From positions 1 to 64,000 of the forward strand of contig NZ_QNRR01000016.1 of assembly GCF_003315205.1 (NCBI RefSeq): DNA of 64,000 nucleotides, written 5' to 3'. Source of the DNA: Roseimicrobium gellanilyticum. Its GTDB lineage: Bacteria; Verrucomicrobiota; Verrucomicrobiia; Verrucomicrobiales; Verrucomicrobiaceae. The position numbers and the translations under genes are program-made. The notes below the pieces were generated by a model. It ran no database searches. It worked only from the letters and a program-made list of their open reading frames with translations, and had not been told where the DNA came from. Positions 26,493-35,650 of this stretch are shown here, piece by piece (within the stretch, counting starts at the first letter, position 1; each line of letters begins with the position of its first letter).

Positions 26493-28187
26493 ATGGCTTC
26501 CTCATCTTCTCCCGCTTACGCTCTCGGCATCGACTATGGCACGAACTCGTGCCGCTCGCTATTGGTAGACCTCAAGGATGGCCGCGAGGTGGGGTCGACG
26601 GTCTTCAACTATCCCTCCGGTGACCTCGGGGTGCTGACGGATCCGCGGGACCCGAATGTGGCGCGGCAGAATCCGCAGGACTATCTGGATGGCCTGGAGG
26701 CCGTGGTGCGCGGCGCGCTGGAGCAGGCGAAGGCGAATGTAGCAGGCTTCGATGCCGCGCAGGTGGTGGGCATTGGCATCGATACGACGGGCAGCACGCC
26801 CATTCCGGTGAACCAGGAAGGCACGCCGTTGGGATTGCTGCCGGAGTTCAAGGGCAACCTGAACGCGATGGTATGGCTGTGGAAGGATCATACGGCACAT
26901 GCGGAGGCGGCGGAGATCACGAAGCTGGGCAATGAAATCCGCCCGCAGATCATGGCGAAGTGCGGGGGTATCTATTCCTCCGAGTGGTACTGGAGCAAGA
27001 TCCTGCGCCTGCGCCGGCATGACCCGAAGGTCTTCGAAGCGGGGTACAGCTTCGTGGAGCATTGCGACTGGCTCCCGGCGGTGCTGGCGGGCGATACGAA
27101 TCCCCTCACCCTGAAACGCAGCGTGTGCGCGGCGGGACACAAGGCCATGTTCAGCACGGAATGGGGCGGCCTGCCTGACAAGGAATTCCTTGCGAAGCTG
27201 GACCCGGCGCTCGCCGACCTGCGTGACCGTCTCTACAGCGAGGCTCATGTGGCGGATACGAAGGCGGGCAACCTGTGCGCGGCATGGGCGCAGCGCCTTG
27301 GCCTGAAGGAGGGCATCGCGATTGCTGTGGGTGCCTTCGATGCGCACATGGGCGCGGTGGGTGCGGGCATCAAGGAAGGGACGATTGTGAAGATTCTAGG
27401 CACAAGCACCTGCGACCTGATGATCGCGCCGGACAGCAAGCCGCTGGCGGACATCCCGGGTGTGTGCGGCATCGTGAATGGCTCGGTCGTCGGCGGGCAC
27501 TTCGGCATCGAGGCAGGCCAGAGCGCCGTGGGTGACATCTTCCTGTGGTTCGTGAACAACCTCGTGCCGGACAGCTACGGCGCGACGCCGGGTGACAAGT
27601 TTGTCAAAATGGAGGCCGCCATGTCCGGGCAGAAGCCGGGCGCGTCTGGTCTGCTGGCGCTGGACTGGAACAACGGGAACCGCACCGTGCTGGTGGACCA
27701 TCGCCTCACCGGCCTGCTGCTGGGGCAGACACTCCACACGAAGGCGCATGAGGTGTACCGCGCGTACATCGAAGCGACGGCGTTTGGCGCGTTGACCATC
27801 ATCAACCGCATCGAAGAGTACGGCGTGCCCGTACTGGAAGTGGTGAACACGGGCGGGCTGAGCATCAAGAACGCGACGCTCATGCAGATCTACGCGGACA
27901 TCCTGGGTCGCCCCATGAAGGTGAGCCGCAGTGAGCAAACCTGTGCGCTGGGTGCAGCGATTTTCGGTGCGGCAGCCGCGGGTGCAGGCACGGTGGCGGA
28001 CATCCAGTCTCGCGTGACGGCGACTAGAGAAAAGGTGTATTACCCAATTTCTGAAAACCAGACAGTATACGCGGAGTTGTATTCGTTGTATCGTACTCTG
28101 CATGACGCCTTTGGCACTGCTGCATGGCAGGGCGGGCTGTACGATGTGATGAAACGACTTTTGGAGATTCGCGCGAGACAACGATGA
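26493..28187 (+). CDS. araB: Ribulokinase
   Basis: A 564-residue FGGY-family kinase starting MASSSSPAYALG, with the phosphate-1 motif GIDYGTNS (12-19), the metal/ATP region 'GIGIDTTGSTP', G-T-S-T-C, and the C-terminal N-T-G-G-L-S-I-K-N motif. The length and the alanine/threonine pattern match AraB rather than xylulokinase. It phosphorylates L-ribulose to L-ribulose-5-phosphate. It overlaps the next gene by ATGA (28184-28187), so araB and araD are coupled. No L-arabinose isomerase is in the window, so the first pathway step must be encoded elsewhere. Confidence 0.93.
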   Translation: MASSSSPAYALGIDYGTNSCRSLLVDLKDGREVGSTVFNYPSGDLGVLTDPRDPNVARQNPQDYLDGLEAVVRGALEQAKANVAGFDAAQVVGIGIDTTGSTPIPVNQEGTPLGLLPEFKGNLNAMVWLWKDHTAHAEAAEITKLGNEIRPQIMAKCGGIYSSEWYWSKILRLRRHDPKVFEAGYSFVEHCDWLPAVLAGDTNPLTLKRSVCAAGHKAMFSTEWGGLPDKEFLAKLDPALADLRDRLYSEAHVADTKAGNLCAAWAQRLGLKEGIAIAVGAFDAHMGAVGAGIKEGTIVKILGTSTCDLMIAPDSKPLADIPGVCGIVNGSVVGGHFGIEAGQSAVGDIFLWFVNNLVPDSYGATPGDKFVKMEAAMSGQKPGASGLLALDWNNGNRTVLVDHRLTGLLLGQTLHTKAHEVYRAYIEATAFGALTIINRIEEYGVPVLEVVNTGGLSIKNATLMQIYADILGRPMKVSRSEQTCALGAAIFGAAAAGAGTVADIQSRVTATREKVYYPISENQTVYAELYSLYRTLHDAFGTAAWQGGLYDVMKRLLEIRARQR

Positions 28188-28903
28188 GCAAAATACTGGA
28201 TGCACTGAAGAAGGAAGTTTGCGAGGCCAACCGTGCACTGGAGACCTCCGGGCTGGTGAAGCTGACGTGGGGCAATGTGAGCGGCATCGACCGCCTGCAG
28301 GGACTGTGGTGCATCAAGCCCAGTGGCGTGGCCTACGGGGACCTGAAGCCGGAGCAGATGGTGGTGCTGGACATGGAGGGGAATGTGACAAAGCACGGCA
28401 GCGCCCTGCGCCCCTCCTCCGATACGAAGACGCACCTGCATCTGTACCGCGAGTTCATCCACATCGGCGGCATCACTCACACGCACTCGGTGTATGCCAC
28501 CATGTTTGCCCAGGCCTCGCGTGAACTGCCGTGTTTTGGCACCACGCATGCGGACCACTTCTACGGCACGGTGCCGGTGGCACGCGCGCTGACGCCGGAG
28601 GAAGTGGCGGACGATTACGAACACCACACCGGTGTGGCGATTGTGGAGCGCTTCTGGGAACTGGGGCTCGACCCCGTGGAGATGCCCGCTGTGCTGCAGG
28701 CACACCATGCCCCCTTCACCTGGGGCAAGAACGCGATGGACTCCCTGAAGAACAGCATCGCCCTCGAGATGTGCGCACAAATGGCGCTGGGCTCCATGAC
28801 GCTGCACCCGGGACTCGGAAAGATCCCGCAGCACATCCTGGAGAAGCACCACCTGCGGAAGCACGGCCCCGGAGCGTACTACGGGCAGCAGGGGGCGAAT
28901 TGA
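28184..28903 (+). CDS. araD: L-ribulose-5-phosphate 4-epimerase
   Basis: A 239-residue class II aldolase-fold protein starting at the ATGA overlap with araB. Zn-ligand positions are visible: His99 and His101 in T-H-T-H-S and a third His in L-Q-A-H-H (about 174). N-V-S-G, K-P-S-G-V and S-S-D-T-K-T-H are phosphate and substrate motifs of AraD. It converts L-ribulose-5-phosphate to D-xylulose-5-phosphate, the last step of L-arabinose catabolism. Confidence 0.93.
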   Translation: MSKILDALKKEVCEANRALETSGLVKLTWGNVSGIDRLQGLWCIKPSGVAYGDLKPEQMVVLDMEGNVTKHGSALRPSSDTKTHLHLYREFIHIGGITHTHSVYATMFAQASRELPCFGTTHADHFYGTVPVARALTPEEVADDYEHHTGVAIVERFWELGLDPVEMPAVLQAHHAPFTWGKNAMDSLKNSIALEMCAQMALGSMTLHPGLGKIPQHILEKHHLRKHGPGAYYGQQGAN

Positions 28904-29156
28904 CCAGTAGGACGGTGCGACGGTAAGCGGTGGGACGGTGGGTTGAAGATGACTGGCAAGCGCGAACGTGAGCTTGCGACTGTCTCTTCGGCGGCGTCCT
29001 TGCGATCATGAGTTGAGTGGGCCGCAAAGAGACGCAAGATGGCGCAAAAATTTGCCACGGGGAGTATGAGCGTCCCATGGCGCAGTAACTCAACTTGGCC
29101 GGGGCCACGACTCCACCGCTCACCGTCGCACCGCTTACCGCTCACCGTCGCACCGA
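28904..29156. repeat. Gap with inverted 'gcgacggtaagcggtg' repeats
   Basis: The left side (28913-28945, gacggtgcgacggtaagcgg) is answered on the right (29108-29155) by two copies of its complement (caccgcttaccgctcaccgt type). In the middle is a 'gccgcaaagagacgcaagatggcg' word of the cgcaaaagacgc family (29018-29045). It is a palindromic spacer between convergent genes. No clear rho-independent terminator is present. Confidence 0.65.
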
Positions 29157-31115
29157 TCAGTCCCACTGCGAGTTCTTCGTGCCGGCGTAGGTCAAGGCAA
29201 GGCCCACCAGGATATGCAGGCCGAGGGCAAAGGTGGCGAGGGTCCAGGGCTCCAGGCCGGTGTTGATCACGACCTTCACGGCATCATAGAAGCTGGTGCT
29301 CTTCATGGAGTTCAGGCTTCCGGCCCAAGCCCAGTATGCGGCGATGAAGGGCTTCACGGCGGGCGCGATGAAGTTGGGAAGGGCGAGCAGCGCACCACTC
29401 AAGGGAAGCTGGAAGCCCACGAGGTAGATGGAGAGGATGGTCGCCTTCTCCGGAGAACGCATAATCGCAGAGATGCCCAGGCATACGAAGGTCATGGCGC
29501 CGGATGCCATGACGAGCATGATGAGCTTGACCACGAGATCACCCGGGATGCCGCTACAGACCATCTCCACGAAGAGGCCCATCCATAATGCCTGCACGAG
29601 GACGAAGGTGCCGAGGAACAATACTTTGCTCAGGACATAGCTGGTGGCTCGCAACCCGCCAAGACGCTCACGCTCGAGGATGTCCCGTTCACCGGCGATT
29701 TCACGCGCGGCATTGTTTGATGCCATGAGCGTGACGAGCACCACCTGCATCAGGATGAGGCCGGAGACAAGACTACCCGCCCTGAGCTGGCTTTGGTTGT
29801 AGGCCTCCTGTTCCTTGGCATTCGCGATCATGTTGGTATCCTGCCGCACGGAGAGCTGGCGCACTTGTGGAATGGGCTCGATGCCAAAGATGACCACCAG
29901 CAGCGGGAAACCGAGGGTCATCGCCAGTTGCAGCCAGAGTTGGGTCTTATCCCTCCAGAAAATGGTCCAGCGGCGGCGGAGCAACTCGCGCGTCTGCGCA
30001 ATCACACCGGGGAGCCGGTGATCCTCAGAGACTTCGGGGTGCGCGCTTTCTTCCTCACCCTCGTCATCGTCCTTCTTCTTGCTCTTGACGTGTTCGCGGG
30101 CCTCCTCACGCTGCTTCTTCTCGCGACGCTTCTTGTACTTGGACCAGTCATCACCCTCGTCCTCCTCCTCTTTCTCCTTCTCAGCCTCATCGGGGAAAGT
30201 GGCGGCAGAGGGCAGCTTGATGCGGTCCGGCTCACGATCTCCCACCGCCTTGAGGTCGCCCGTGGAGGATTCCTTGTCTTTCTCCTTGTCCCTGGATTCG
30301 TCCTTCTTCGGAGCGAGGCCATACGTGGCGTAGTAGGCATCGCGATGGCGGCCCCAGGACTCGGCCCAGCGTTCCGAGCTGCGGCGGGCGAGCTTCGGAT
30401 AGATCTCCTCCGCCTGCTCCACGCTGAAGTAGTGGGATAGAGCGCGCGGTGGACCATGATACACCACGCGGCCCTCATGCAGGACCAGGATGGTATCAAA
30501 GAGGGAGAGATTCGTCAGACTGTGCGTGACATTGATGACGATGCGGCGCGGATTGCTGCGCGCCAGGTCATGCAGGAGCTGGGTGATTTCGCGCTCACTC
30601 TTCGGGTCGAGGCCGCTGGTGACTTCATCGCAGAGCAGCAGGGTGGGATTGGTCACCAGTTCCAGGGCAAGGCCCAGGCGGCGACGCTGGCCACCGGAGA
30701 GCACCTTCACCTGCCGCTCTGCCAGCGTGGTGAGGCCCGTCTGTTGCAGCGTGGTCTCCACGAGCGCCCACGCGGTCTCCTCATCTGGCTGGCGGGTGCG
30801 CAGGGCCACCGCGCTGGCCACGCACTCCTCCACGGTGAGCAAATCGTGCGCAATGCTGAACTGCGGTACATACCCGAGCTCGGAGGGGTGCAGGTCCTTT
30901 TCATCCTCCACATTGCGACCCTCCCAGTGGATCTCGCCGTGGTCATGGTGCTTCAGCCCGGCGACGGTCTTCATCAACGTGGTCTTCCCGCAGCCGGAAG
31001 GTCCCACGATGGCCAGCAGGTGCCCCGCGGGGATGCTGAAGGTGATGTCGTCCAGCAGCGCATGAGCTTCACCGTCACGATCCAGACTGAGCGAGATGTT
31101 CTTGAGTTCGAGCAT
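29157..31115 (-). CDS. ABCG-like ABC transporter, ATPase fused to ABC-2 permease
   Basis: A 652-residue half-transporter. The N-terminal ATPase has Walker A GPSGCGKT (38-45), signature LSGGQRRR (139-146) and Walker B LLLCDE (159-164). Residues about 260-370 form an unusually long, very charged K/E/D linker. The C-terminal ABC-2 permease (about 385-652) has six hydrophobic segments. The ATPase-then-permease order is that of ABCG/White-type exporters, which work as dimers. The substrate is unknown. The start at 31115 gives a conventional N-terminus (MLELKNISLSL). Confidence 0.88.
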   Translation of the reverse strand: MLELKNISLSLDRDGEAHALLDDITFSIPAGHLLAIVGPSGCGKTTLMKTVAGLKHHDHGEIHWEGRNVEDEKDLHPSELGYVPQFSIAHDLLTVEECVASAVALRTRQPDEETAWALVETTLQQTGLTTLAERQVKVLSGGQRRRLGLALELVTNPTLLLCDEVTSGLDPKSEREITQLLHDLARSNPRRIVINVTHSLTNLSLFDTILVLHEGRVVYHGPPRALSHYFSVEQAEEIYPKLARRSSERWAESWGRHRDAYYATYGLAPKKDESRDKEKDKESSTGDLKAVGDREPDRIKLPSAATFPDEAEKEKEEEDEGDDWSKYKKRREKKQREEAREHVKSKKKDDDEGEEESAHPEVSEDHRLPGVIAQTRELLRRRWTIFWRDKTQLWLQLAMTLGFPLLVVIFGIEPIPQVRQLSVRQDTNMIANAKEQEAYNQSQLRAGSLVSGLILMQVVLVTLMASNNAAREIAGERDILERERLGGLRATSYVLSKVLFLGTFVLVQALWMGLFVEMVCSGIPGDLVVKLIMLVMASGAMTFVCLGISAIMRSPEKATILSIYLVGFQLPLSGALLALPNFIAPAVKPFIAAYWAWAGSLNSMKSTSFYDAVKVVINTGLEPWTLATFALGLHILVGLALTYAGTKNSQWD

Positions 31116-31214
31116 GCAAGGAGAGGTGGTGGGACCGGCGGCCAGCTAAGCGGAATTTGTTGGTCTGGCCAGAAAAAGTTGCGTATCGTGATTACTGTCT
31201 CCGAGATCGCGCGC

Positions 31215-32756
31215 ATGAAACGACGGAAAAAGAAATCCAGCAACAGCCTCCTTCTCCGCCTCCTGTTGTGGGGCGCCCTGATCGCGGTGGTGGCCGTGGG
31301 CGGAGTGGGACTGTACGGCTACATCTGGATTCAGGGGTACCTGAAGAGTCCTGCCTTCCAGAAGATGCTCGCGCAGCAACTCGGGAACGCCGTCAAAGGG
31401 GAAGCCACCCTGGACTCGATGAACTGGTCCGGCCCCAACCTCTATGTCTCACGCGCAGGGGTGACGCCGAAGGGCAGCCAGGGATGGAAGCTCATCGAGG
31501 GTGAAGGCGTGGAGGCCTCCGTTGACTTCCAGGCGGCGCGCAGTGGCGTGTGGCGCGTGACGCGCATCCACCTCGATCGCTTGCGCATGGACTTGCGGAG
31601 CGTGGCGGAAATCCCGCAGGAGCTGCCCTCCGATACCGTGCTGGAGACTGCCCCACCCTCCATGCCCGGCTGGCTGAAACGCTGGCTGCCCACCCGCACG
31701 CAGATCGATGAGGTGAATATCGACCGCTTTGACCTCGTGCCTGCGAAAGGCACGGAGGGTGTCTCGGTCAAGGAACTCGTGCTCGGCGCGAAACCCGCCA
31801 CTGATGCGGGTGCCTGGCTGCTGCGTGGCAGCGAGGGAACACTCACCCTGCCTGGTGTGAAGGAACGCTTCCGGATGACCTGCACCAGCGCCCGGCTGGA
31901 TGCCCGCTCACTCGCGCTGAATGATGGCGTGGCGAAGTGGATAGGCGACAGCGAGGTGACCGCCCGCGGAGACCTGCCGTTTGAAAAGGGCAAAGCATGG
32001 CAGTTCAGCGGCCATGTCGCGAATCTTGAGCTCAAGCACGTGCTGGGCGCGGAGTGGCTTTCGAAAGTGAGCGGCACGCTCAGTAGCGACTACGAAGTCA
32101 CCCCCACCGTGCTGAAGTCGAAGGTGCAGGTGAAGAATGGCGTGGTGGAGAACCTGCCGCTTCTGAACTACGTGGCGGACTTCACACGCACGCAACGCTT
32201 TCGCCGCGTAGTGCTGGATGCCGCCACTGCGGATATCGAGCGTGCAGGTGACACGACGCACGTGCGCAACCTCGTGCTGCAATCTGATGGCCTCGTGCGT
32301 GTGCAGGGCGATGTGACGCTGCAGGGTCGCGCCATCCAGGGCAAGCTGATGGTCGGGGTACTGCCGGACAGCCTGCGGTGGATTCCCGGCTCCCAGTCCC
32401 AGGTTTTCACCGAGCCCAATCCCGCTGGCCCACCCGGCTTTGTGTGGACCCATGTCAATATCACCGGCACGGTGGACTCCATTCGCGAAGACCTGAGCAA
32501 CCGCCTGCTCATCGCCATGGGCAAGGCCGCGCTGGATGTGCCGCTGGATCTCGCCGGCCGCAGTCTGGAGATGCTGGGCGAAGCCGCCGGTGCTCCAGTA
32601 TCACCGACGGCTGTGAAGGAAGTTACCACGGAAGTGATGAAGGCCGGGACCGAGGTACTGAAGGGCAGTGGCGATGCAGCAGGCAAGACAGTGGAGAAAG
32701 CGGTCGAGACCGGTGTGGATGTGCTGAAGGGCGTGGTGCCGATTTTTGGGAAGTGA
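31215..32756 (+). CDS. AsmA-like / DUF3971-type single-pass membrane protein
   Basis: A 513-residue protein starting MKRRKKKSS, with a basic N-terminus, one membrane helix (about 12-37) and a long beta-rich periplasmic domain with repeated short strands typical of AsmA/TamB-related lipid-transport proteins ('GVEASVDFQAARSGVWRV', 'VQGDVTLQGRAIQGKLMVG'). The C-terminus (about 430-513) is Ala/Val/Glu-rich and helical. The open frame extends upstream to 30456, but that part is antisense to the ABC transporter and is rejected. A role in outer-membrane lipid homeostasis is inference. Confidence 0.68.
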   Translation: MKRRKKKSSNSLLLRLLLWGALIAVVAVGGVGLYGYIWIQGYLKSPAFQKMLAQQLGNAVKGEATLDSMNWSGPNLYVSRAGVTPKGSQGWKLIEGEGVEASVDFQAARSGVWRVTRIHLDRLRMDLRSVAEIPQELPSDTVLETAPPSMPGWLKRWLPTRTQIDEVNIDRFDLVPAKGTEGVSVKELVLGAKPATDAGAWLLRGSEGTLTLPGVKERFRMTCTSARLDARSLALNDGVAKWIGDSEVTARGDLPFEKGKAWQFSGHVANLELKHVLGAEWLSKVSGTLSSDYEVTPTVLKSKVQVKNGVVENLPLLNYVADFTRTQRFRRVVLDAATADIERAGDTTHVRNLVLQSDGLVRVQGDVTLQGRAIQGKLMVGVLPDSLRWIPGSQSQVFTEPNPAGPPGFVWTHVNITGTVDSIREDLSNRLLIAMGKAALDVPLDLAGRSLEMLGEAAGAPVSPTAVKEVTTEVMKAGTEVLKGSGDAAGKTVEKAVETGVDVLKGVVPIFGK

Positions 32757-32793
32757 GCCTGCGGAACCAGCCACACCAACACAAGGTATCGCC

Positions 32794-33387
32794 ATGAATA
32801 CTGCCGAACGCATAGTGGAATCCTATTTTCGCTATTGTCGCCACTGTCTGACCATCCCTGACGTCAAGATTCCTGGCGGAAACAACAGGCAAATGGATTT
32901 GCTGGCATGGAGCCCGAAGACGAAAACGGCCTACCATGTAGAAAGCACCGTGGTTCCTTCAGGCCGACATTTCAATAAAAGCAAGAGCTGGAAGTCCCCA
33001 CTTGCCATTTTTCAAAACAAGTTCTACGGCCAACGCAAAGAGCATCAAACGGAAACGTCTGTACCAGCGCAGGACGATCCCGACTTTCAGAAGGTCCTGA
33101 AAACCTACGCAAAGTACAGCTTCGATGCGTCAAACCTCAAGCGAGTGTGGGTATGCTGGCACCTTAGTGACTACGAAGTGACACACGACGAAATCATCAC
33201 TTACTTCGAAGCGAGAGAAGTTCGGAAAGAGTTGGTGGAAATCATCAGCTTTCGAGATGAGATCATTCCTGCCCTCGAAAAGGCAGTGGGAACTTCCAAC
33301 TACGAAGACGATGTTCTCCGCACTTTCAGCTTCTTTGCTGAGCGTGGGAAGCAGGCCCTTACAGCGTCTTCTCATCCGAGGGCTTGA
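32794..33387 (+). CDS. Small protein with a possible PD-(D/E)XK core
   Basis: A 197-residue protein starting MNTAERIVES. Residues about 28-55 read N-N-R-Q-M-D-L-L-A-W followed by a turn and Y-H-V-E-S-T, compatible with the D...E-x-(K/T) core of restriction-endonuclease-like folds. The family was not recognised. Base composition is lower in GC than the preceding gene, and it is followed at once by an 800-bp repeat array, so acquisition by transfer is plausible. It starts 38 bp after the AsmA-like gene. Confidence 0.5.
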   Translation: MNTAERIVESYFRYCRHCLTIPDVKIPGGNNRQMDLLAWSPKTKTAYHVESTVVPSGRHFNKSKSWKSPLAIFQNKFYGQRKEHQTETSVPAQDDPDFQKVLKTYAKYSFDASNLKRVWVCWHLSDYEVTHDEIITYFEAREVRKELVEIISFRDEIIPALEKAVGTSNYEDDVLRTFSFFAERGKQALTASSHPRA

Positions 33388-33444
33388 AGACCCGGCTGGC
33401 CAAGGTTCCAGATGGAGGAAGCAACAGGGCGAGCGGGGGTTTTG

Positions 33445-34025
33445 GTCAGACCGGAGGTCTAACTTCCACTGTCAGGCGGGACGCCTAACCTCCGGGCGTT
33501 CAGTCGCAGCGAGACAGAGCGTCTGCTTTGCGCACCACTCCACAGCACAACGTGCGCCACTCTGCCTCCTTACGCGTCGAGATGTACCATCACCCACCAT
33601 CCGTCCCGCCCAGCACCAATCCTCCCTCCTCCTCTGCGTCCTTTGCACCTCTGCTTCTTTGCGGTTAACCGGAAGTGGACTTGCGATGTGTTCTCGTGAA
33701 TGACGCATTCGTCAGACCGGAGGTCTAACGCCCACTGTCAGGCGGGACGCCTAACCTCCGGGCGTTCAGTCGCAGCGAGACAGAGCGTCTGCTTTGCGCA
33801 CCACTCCACAGCACAACGTGCGCCACTCTGCCTCCTTACGCGTCGAGATGTACCATCACACACCATCCGTCCCGCCCAGCACCAATCCTCCCTCCTCCTC
33901 TGCGTCCTTTGCACCTCTGCTCCTTTGCGGTTAACCGGAAGTGGACTTGCGATGTGTTCTCGTGATTGGACGCATTCGTCAGACCGGAGGTCTAACGCCC
34001 ACTGTCAGGCGGGACGCCTAACCTC
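33445..34025. repeat. Tandem duplication of a 266-bp composite repeat plus a partial third copy
   Basis: The block 33445-33710 (266 bp) is repeated almost without change at 33711-33977 (267 bp), and the first 48 bp recur at 33978-34025. Each unit contains a 'gaccggaggtctaac ... gacgcctaacctcc' segment (also at 45655, 46015, 58688, 58785, 61420) and a 'ctctgcgtcctttgcacctc ... ttaaccggaag' segment that is one arm of the large palindromes at 35655 and 45462. The open frames across it are repeat translations, not genes. Confidence 0.92.
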
Positions 34026-34206
34026 CTGGAATTTCTTTGCTGCTTCGCTGCTTTGCGTTTCATCTCCACGCACAGACACGACAACTCAACCAGCCGGACG
34101 GCGTAGCCACCCGACTGATTGATTGCCTGTCTGGCGGGTCAGCGGAGACCGGCCAGTTACCAATACCATTTGGCAGGAAAGTGGACGAAAGGTGGGACGC
34201 TTGCCG
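34026..34206. other. Remainder of the repeat zone before the ferritin-like gene
   Basis: The zone continues with a 'tttgctgcttcgctgctttgcg' word, an interior piece of the large palindrome family, and then about 130 bp with no recognisable feature up to the stop of the minus-strand ferritin-like gene at 34207. No terminator is evident. Confidence 0.5.
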
Positions 34207-34713
34207 CTATGCGGTGGTCGCCGGGGCTTCGGCTTCGAGGTTCACGGCTGTCTCGGCGATTTCTGTGAGCTTCTTGTCAGTCGCTTTTTCCTCATCGAGA
34301 GTCTCGCGAAGTATCTTCGCGATGTTCCCCTGCCCCAGCAGCTCAGCAAAGCTGATGGCGCTGCCGTAGCCGGCGATTTCATAATGCTCCACGCGTTGGG
34401 CGGCAGAGATCAGCAGGGCATCGGTGACGGCACCGGGCGCGTCTTCTTCGAGGACCTTGGAACCCTCCTTGATGAGGCCTTCCATGCCCTTGCATTTTTC
34501 GCCGCGGCTGGAGACTTCCAGTTCCTTGAAGATGCTCTCCAGGCGGTTCACATGTTCCTCGGTCTGTTCGAGGTGTTTTTCAAATCCGGCGGCGAGGTCG
34601 GGATTGGAGGCAGCCTTGGCCATCTTGGGAAGCGCCTTGGTGAGTTGTTTCTCGGCGCTATAGAGATCTCGCAGTTCGTGAACGAGGACGTCGTGTAGGT
34701 TTTCGAGTTTCAT
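34207..34713 (-). CDS. YciF/YciE-like ferritin-fold protein (DUF892)
   Basis: A 168-residue all-helical protein starting MKLENLHDVLVHEL, with the family's D-L-Y-S-A-E-K-Q-L motif, E-x-x-H in 'LEQTEEHVNRLE' and a second helix pair with E-H-Y-E-I-A-G-Y-G. The Glu/His positions are those of the diiron site in the YciF family. The usual family length is about 165-170, supporting the start at 34713 rather than 34941. YciF-like proteins are stress-induced in enterobacteria; the biochemical role is unclear. Confidence 0.88.
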   Translation of the reverse strand: MKLENLHDVLVHELRDLYSAEKQLTKALPKMAKAASNPDLAAGFEKHLEQTEEHVNRLESIFKELEVSSRGEKCKGMEGLIKEGSKVLEEDAPGAVTDALLISAAQRVEHYEIAGYGSAISFAELLGQGNIAKILRETLDEEKATDKKLTEIAETAVNLEAEAPATTA

Positions 34714-34859
34714 AGCGAGCATGCTTCGCGAGGATGATCCGCAGCGGATGTATGATGAGTACAGCAAGGGATTCTTTTCGCATGCACATGGAAAAATCAT
34801 GCAGGATGCAGCAGGAAATGCTTGAGCATGCGCCGCGTATTGCACGTTCGTGGCATGGA

Positions 34860-35010
34860 TTGCTGATTCATTAGCCGCAAAAAGACGCAAGAAACTCAAA
34901 AGGAATCGGCGCTGGGACAAACCGTGCATACCCAGCCCCATCTTGCTTGCGGAGTAATACCTTTTCTTCTTTGTGCCTTTTGCGTTTCTTTGCGGCTAAT
35001 GAATCAGACG
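34860..35010. repeat. Palindromic repeat of the gccgcaaaaagacgc family
   Basis: The left arm begins ctgattcattagccgcaaaa (from about 34862). The right arm, about 34968-35010, is its imperfect reverse complement, ending ttgcggctaatgaatcag. The arms are about 40 bp and the spacer about 60 bp. Related single words occur at 29018-29045 and 61540-61575. The flanks 34714-34860 and 35010-35165 contain no other gene. Confidence 0.85.
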
Positions 35011-35165
35011 TGACCCACATCCCTGATGTCGCATGCCCATCCGTCACTCATGAGAGGAGCGATCCAGTGAAGGGCGCGAGCAACTTCATGCCAGCAAGGG
35101 CGCCCACTCCCTATGCTTATACACAGGGATTCTTCTGAACGTTCACCTTCACTCCATCGTGTGTC

Positions 35166-35633
35166 ATGGCCAAGAAACACCTTCCTGATTTGATCATCGC
35201 CGCGGATCGCGGCCGCTTCATTGCCTATACTCCGAACGAATCCGGCTCGCTCAAAGCACTGAGTATTGCAGAGATTCCCGAAGGGCTGAACAAGCTCAGC
35301 GAACAGGTCACGGACAAGGCCGGGGCATTTCCGATGATGGGACCGAACCGCGGGAGTGGCGTGAATGGCACCTTCACTGGTTCTGCGGAGCGGCTCACGC
35401 TCGAAGCAGAAATCGAGATGCAATCCTTCCGCAAGGTGGCATCAAACATCGAGTCGCTCGTTTCACGGCGTCAGCCCAAGTCCTGGGGATTCGCCGCGCC
35501 TTCAGAAATCAATGGCGCCATCCTTGATGGGGTGGGCCTGCAGGCGAAGCAAAACCTGGTGACAAACCTGCGACAGGACCTGGTGAATGTGCCTGCGGAC
35601 CAGATCGCGAAGAAGTTCAGCAATGGCGTGTGA
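35166..35633 (+). CDS. Host-attachment-protein family (eRF1-like domain) candidate
   Basis: A 155-residue cytoplasmic protein. The N-terminus L-I-I-A-A-D-R-G-R-F (9-18) and the C-terminal part, with F-A-A-P-S-E-I-N-G-A-I-L, then N-L-R-Q-D-L-V-N-V-P, fit the pattern of the 'required for attachment to host cells' family (A-D-x-x-R-A early, V-A-P-P-x-x-L-G-x-L-R and K-D-L-x-x-x-P late). The match is by motif order only. Known members are named after an Agrobacterium attachment phenotype, but the molecular role is unknown. It stands alone between repeat elements. Confidence 0.5.
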   Translation: MAKKHLPDLIIAADRGRFIAYTPNESGSLKALSIAEIPEGLNKLSEQVTDKAGAFPMMGPNRGSGVNGTFTGSAERLTLEAEIEMQSFRKVASNIESLVSRRQPKSWGFAAPSEINGAILDGVGLQAKQNLVTNLRQDLVNVPADQIAKKFSNGV

Positions 35634-35650
35634 TGGGGGATCCACAGGAC

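Noticed and set aside
28904-29156. Terminator between araD and the ABC transporter gene
   Set aside because: The inverted repeats are imperfect, spaced over 150 bp, and lack a T-run.
30456-31214. 253-codon N-terminal extension of the AsmA-like gene
   Set aside because: It is antisense to the ABC transporter; the basic N-terminus and membrane helix begin at 31215.
33257-34122. Two similar open frames across the repeat array
   Set aside because: They are translations of the two copies of a 266-bp repeat, similar only because the DNA is duplicated.
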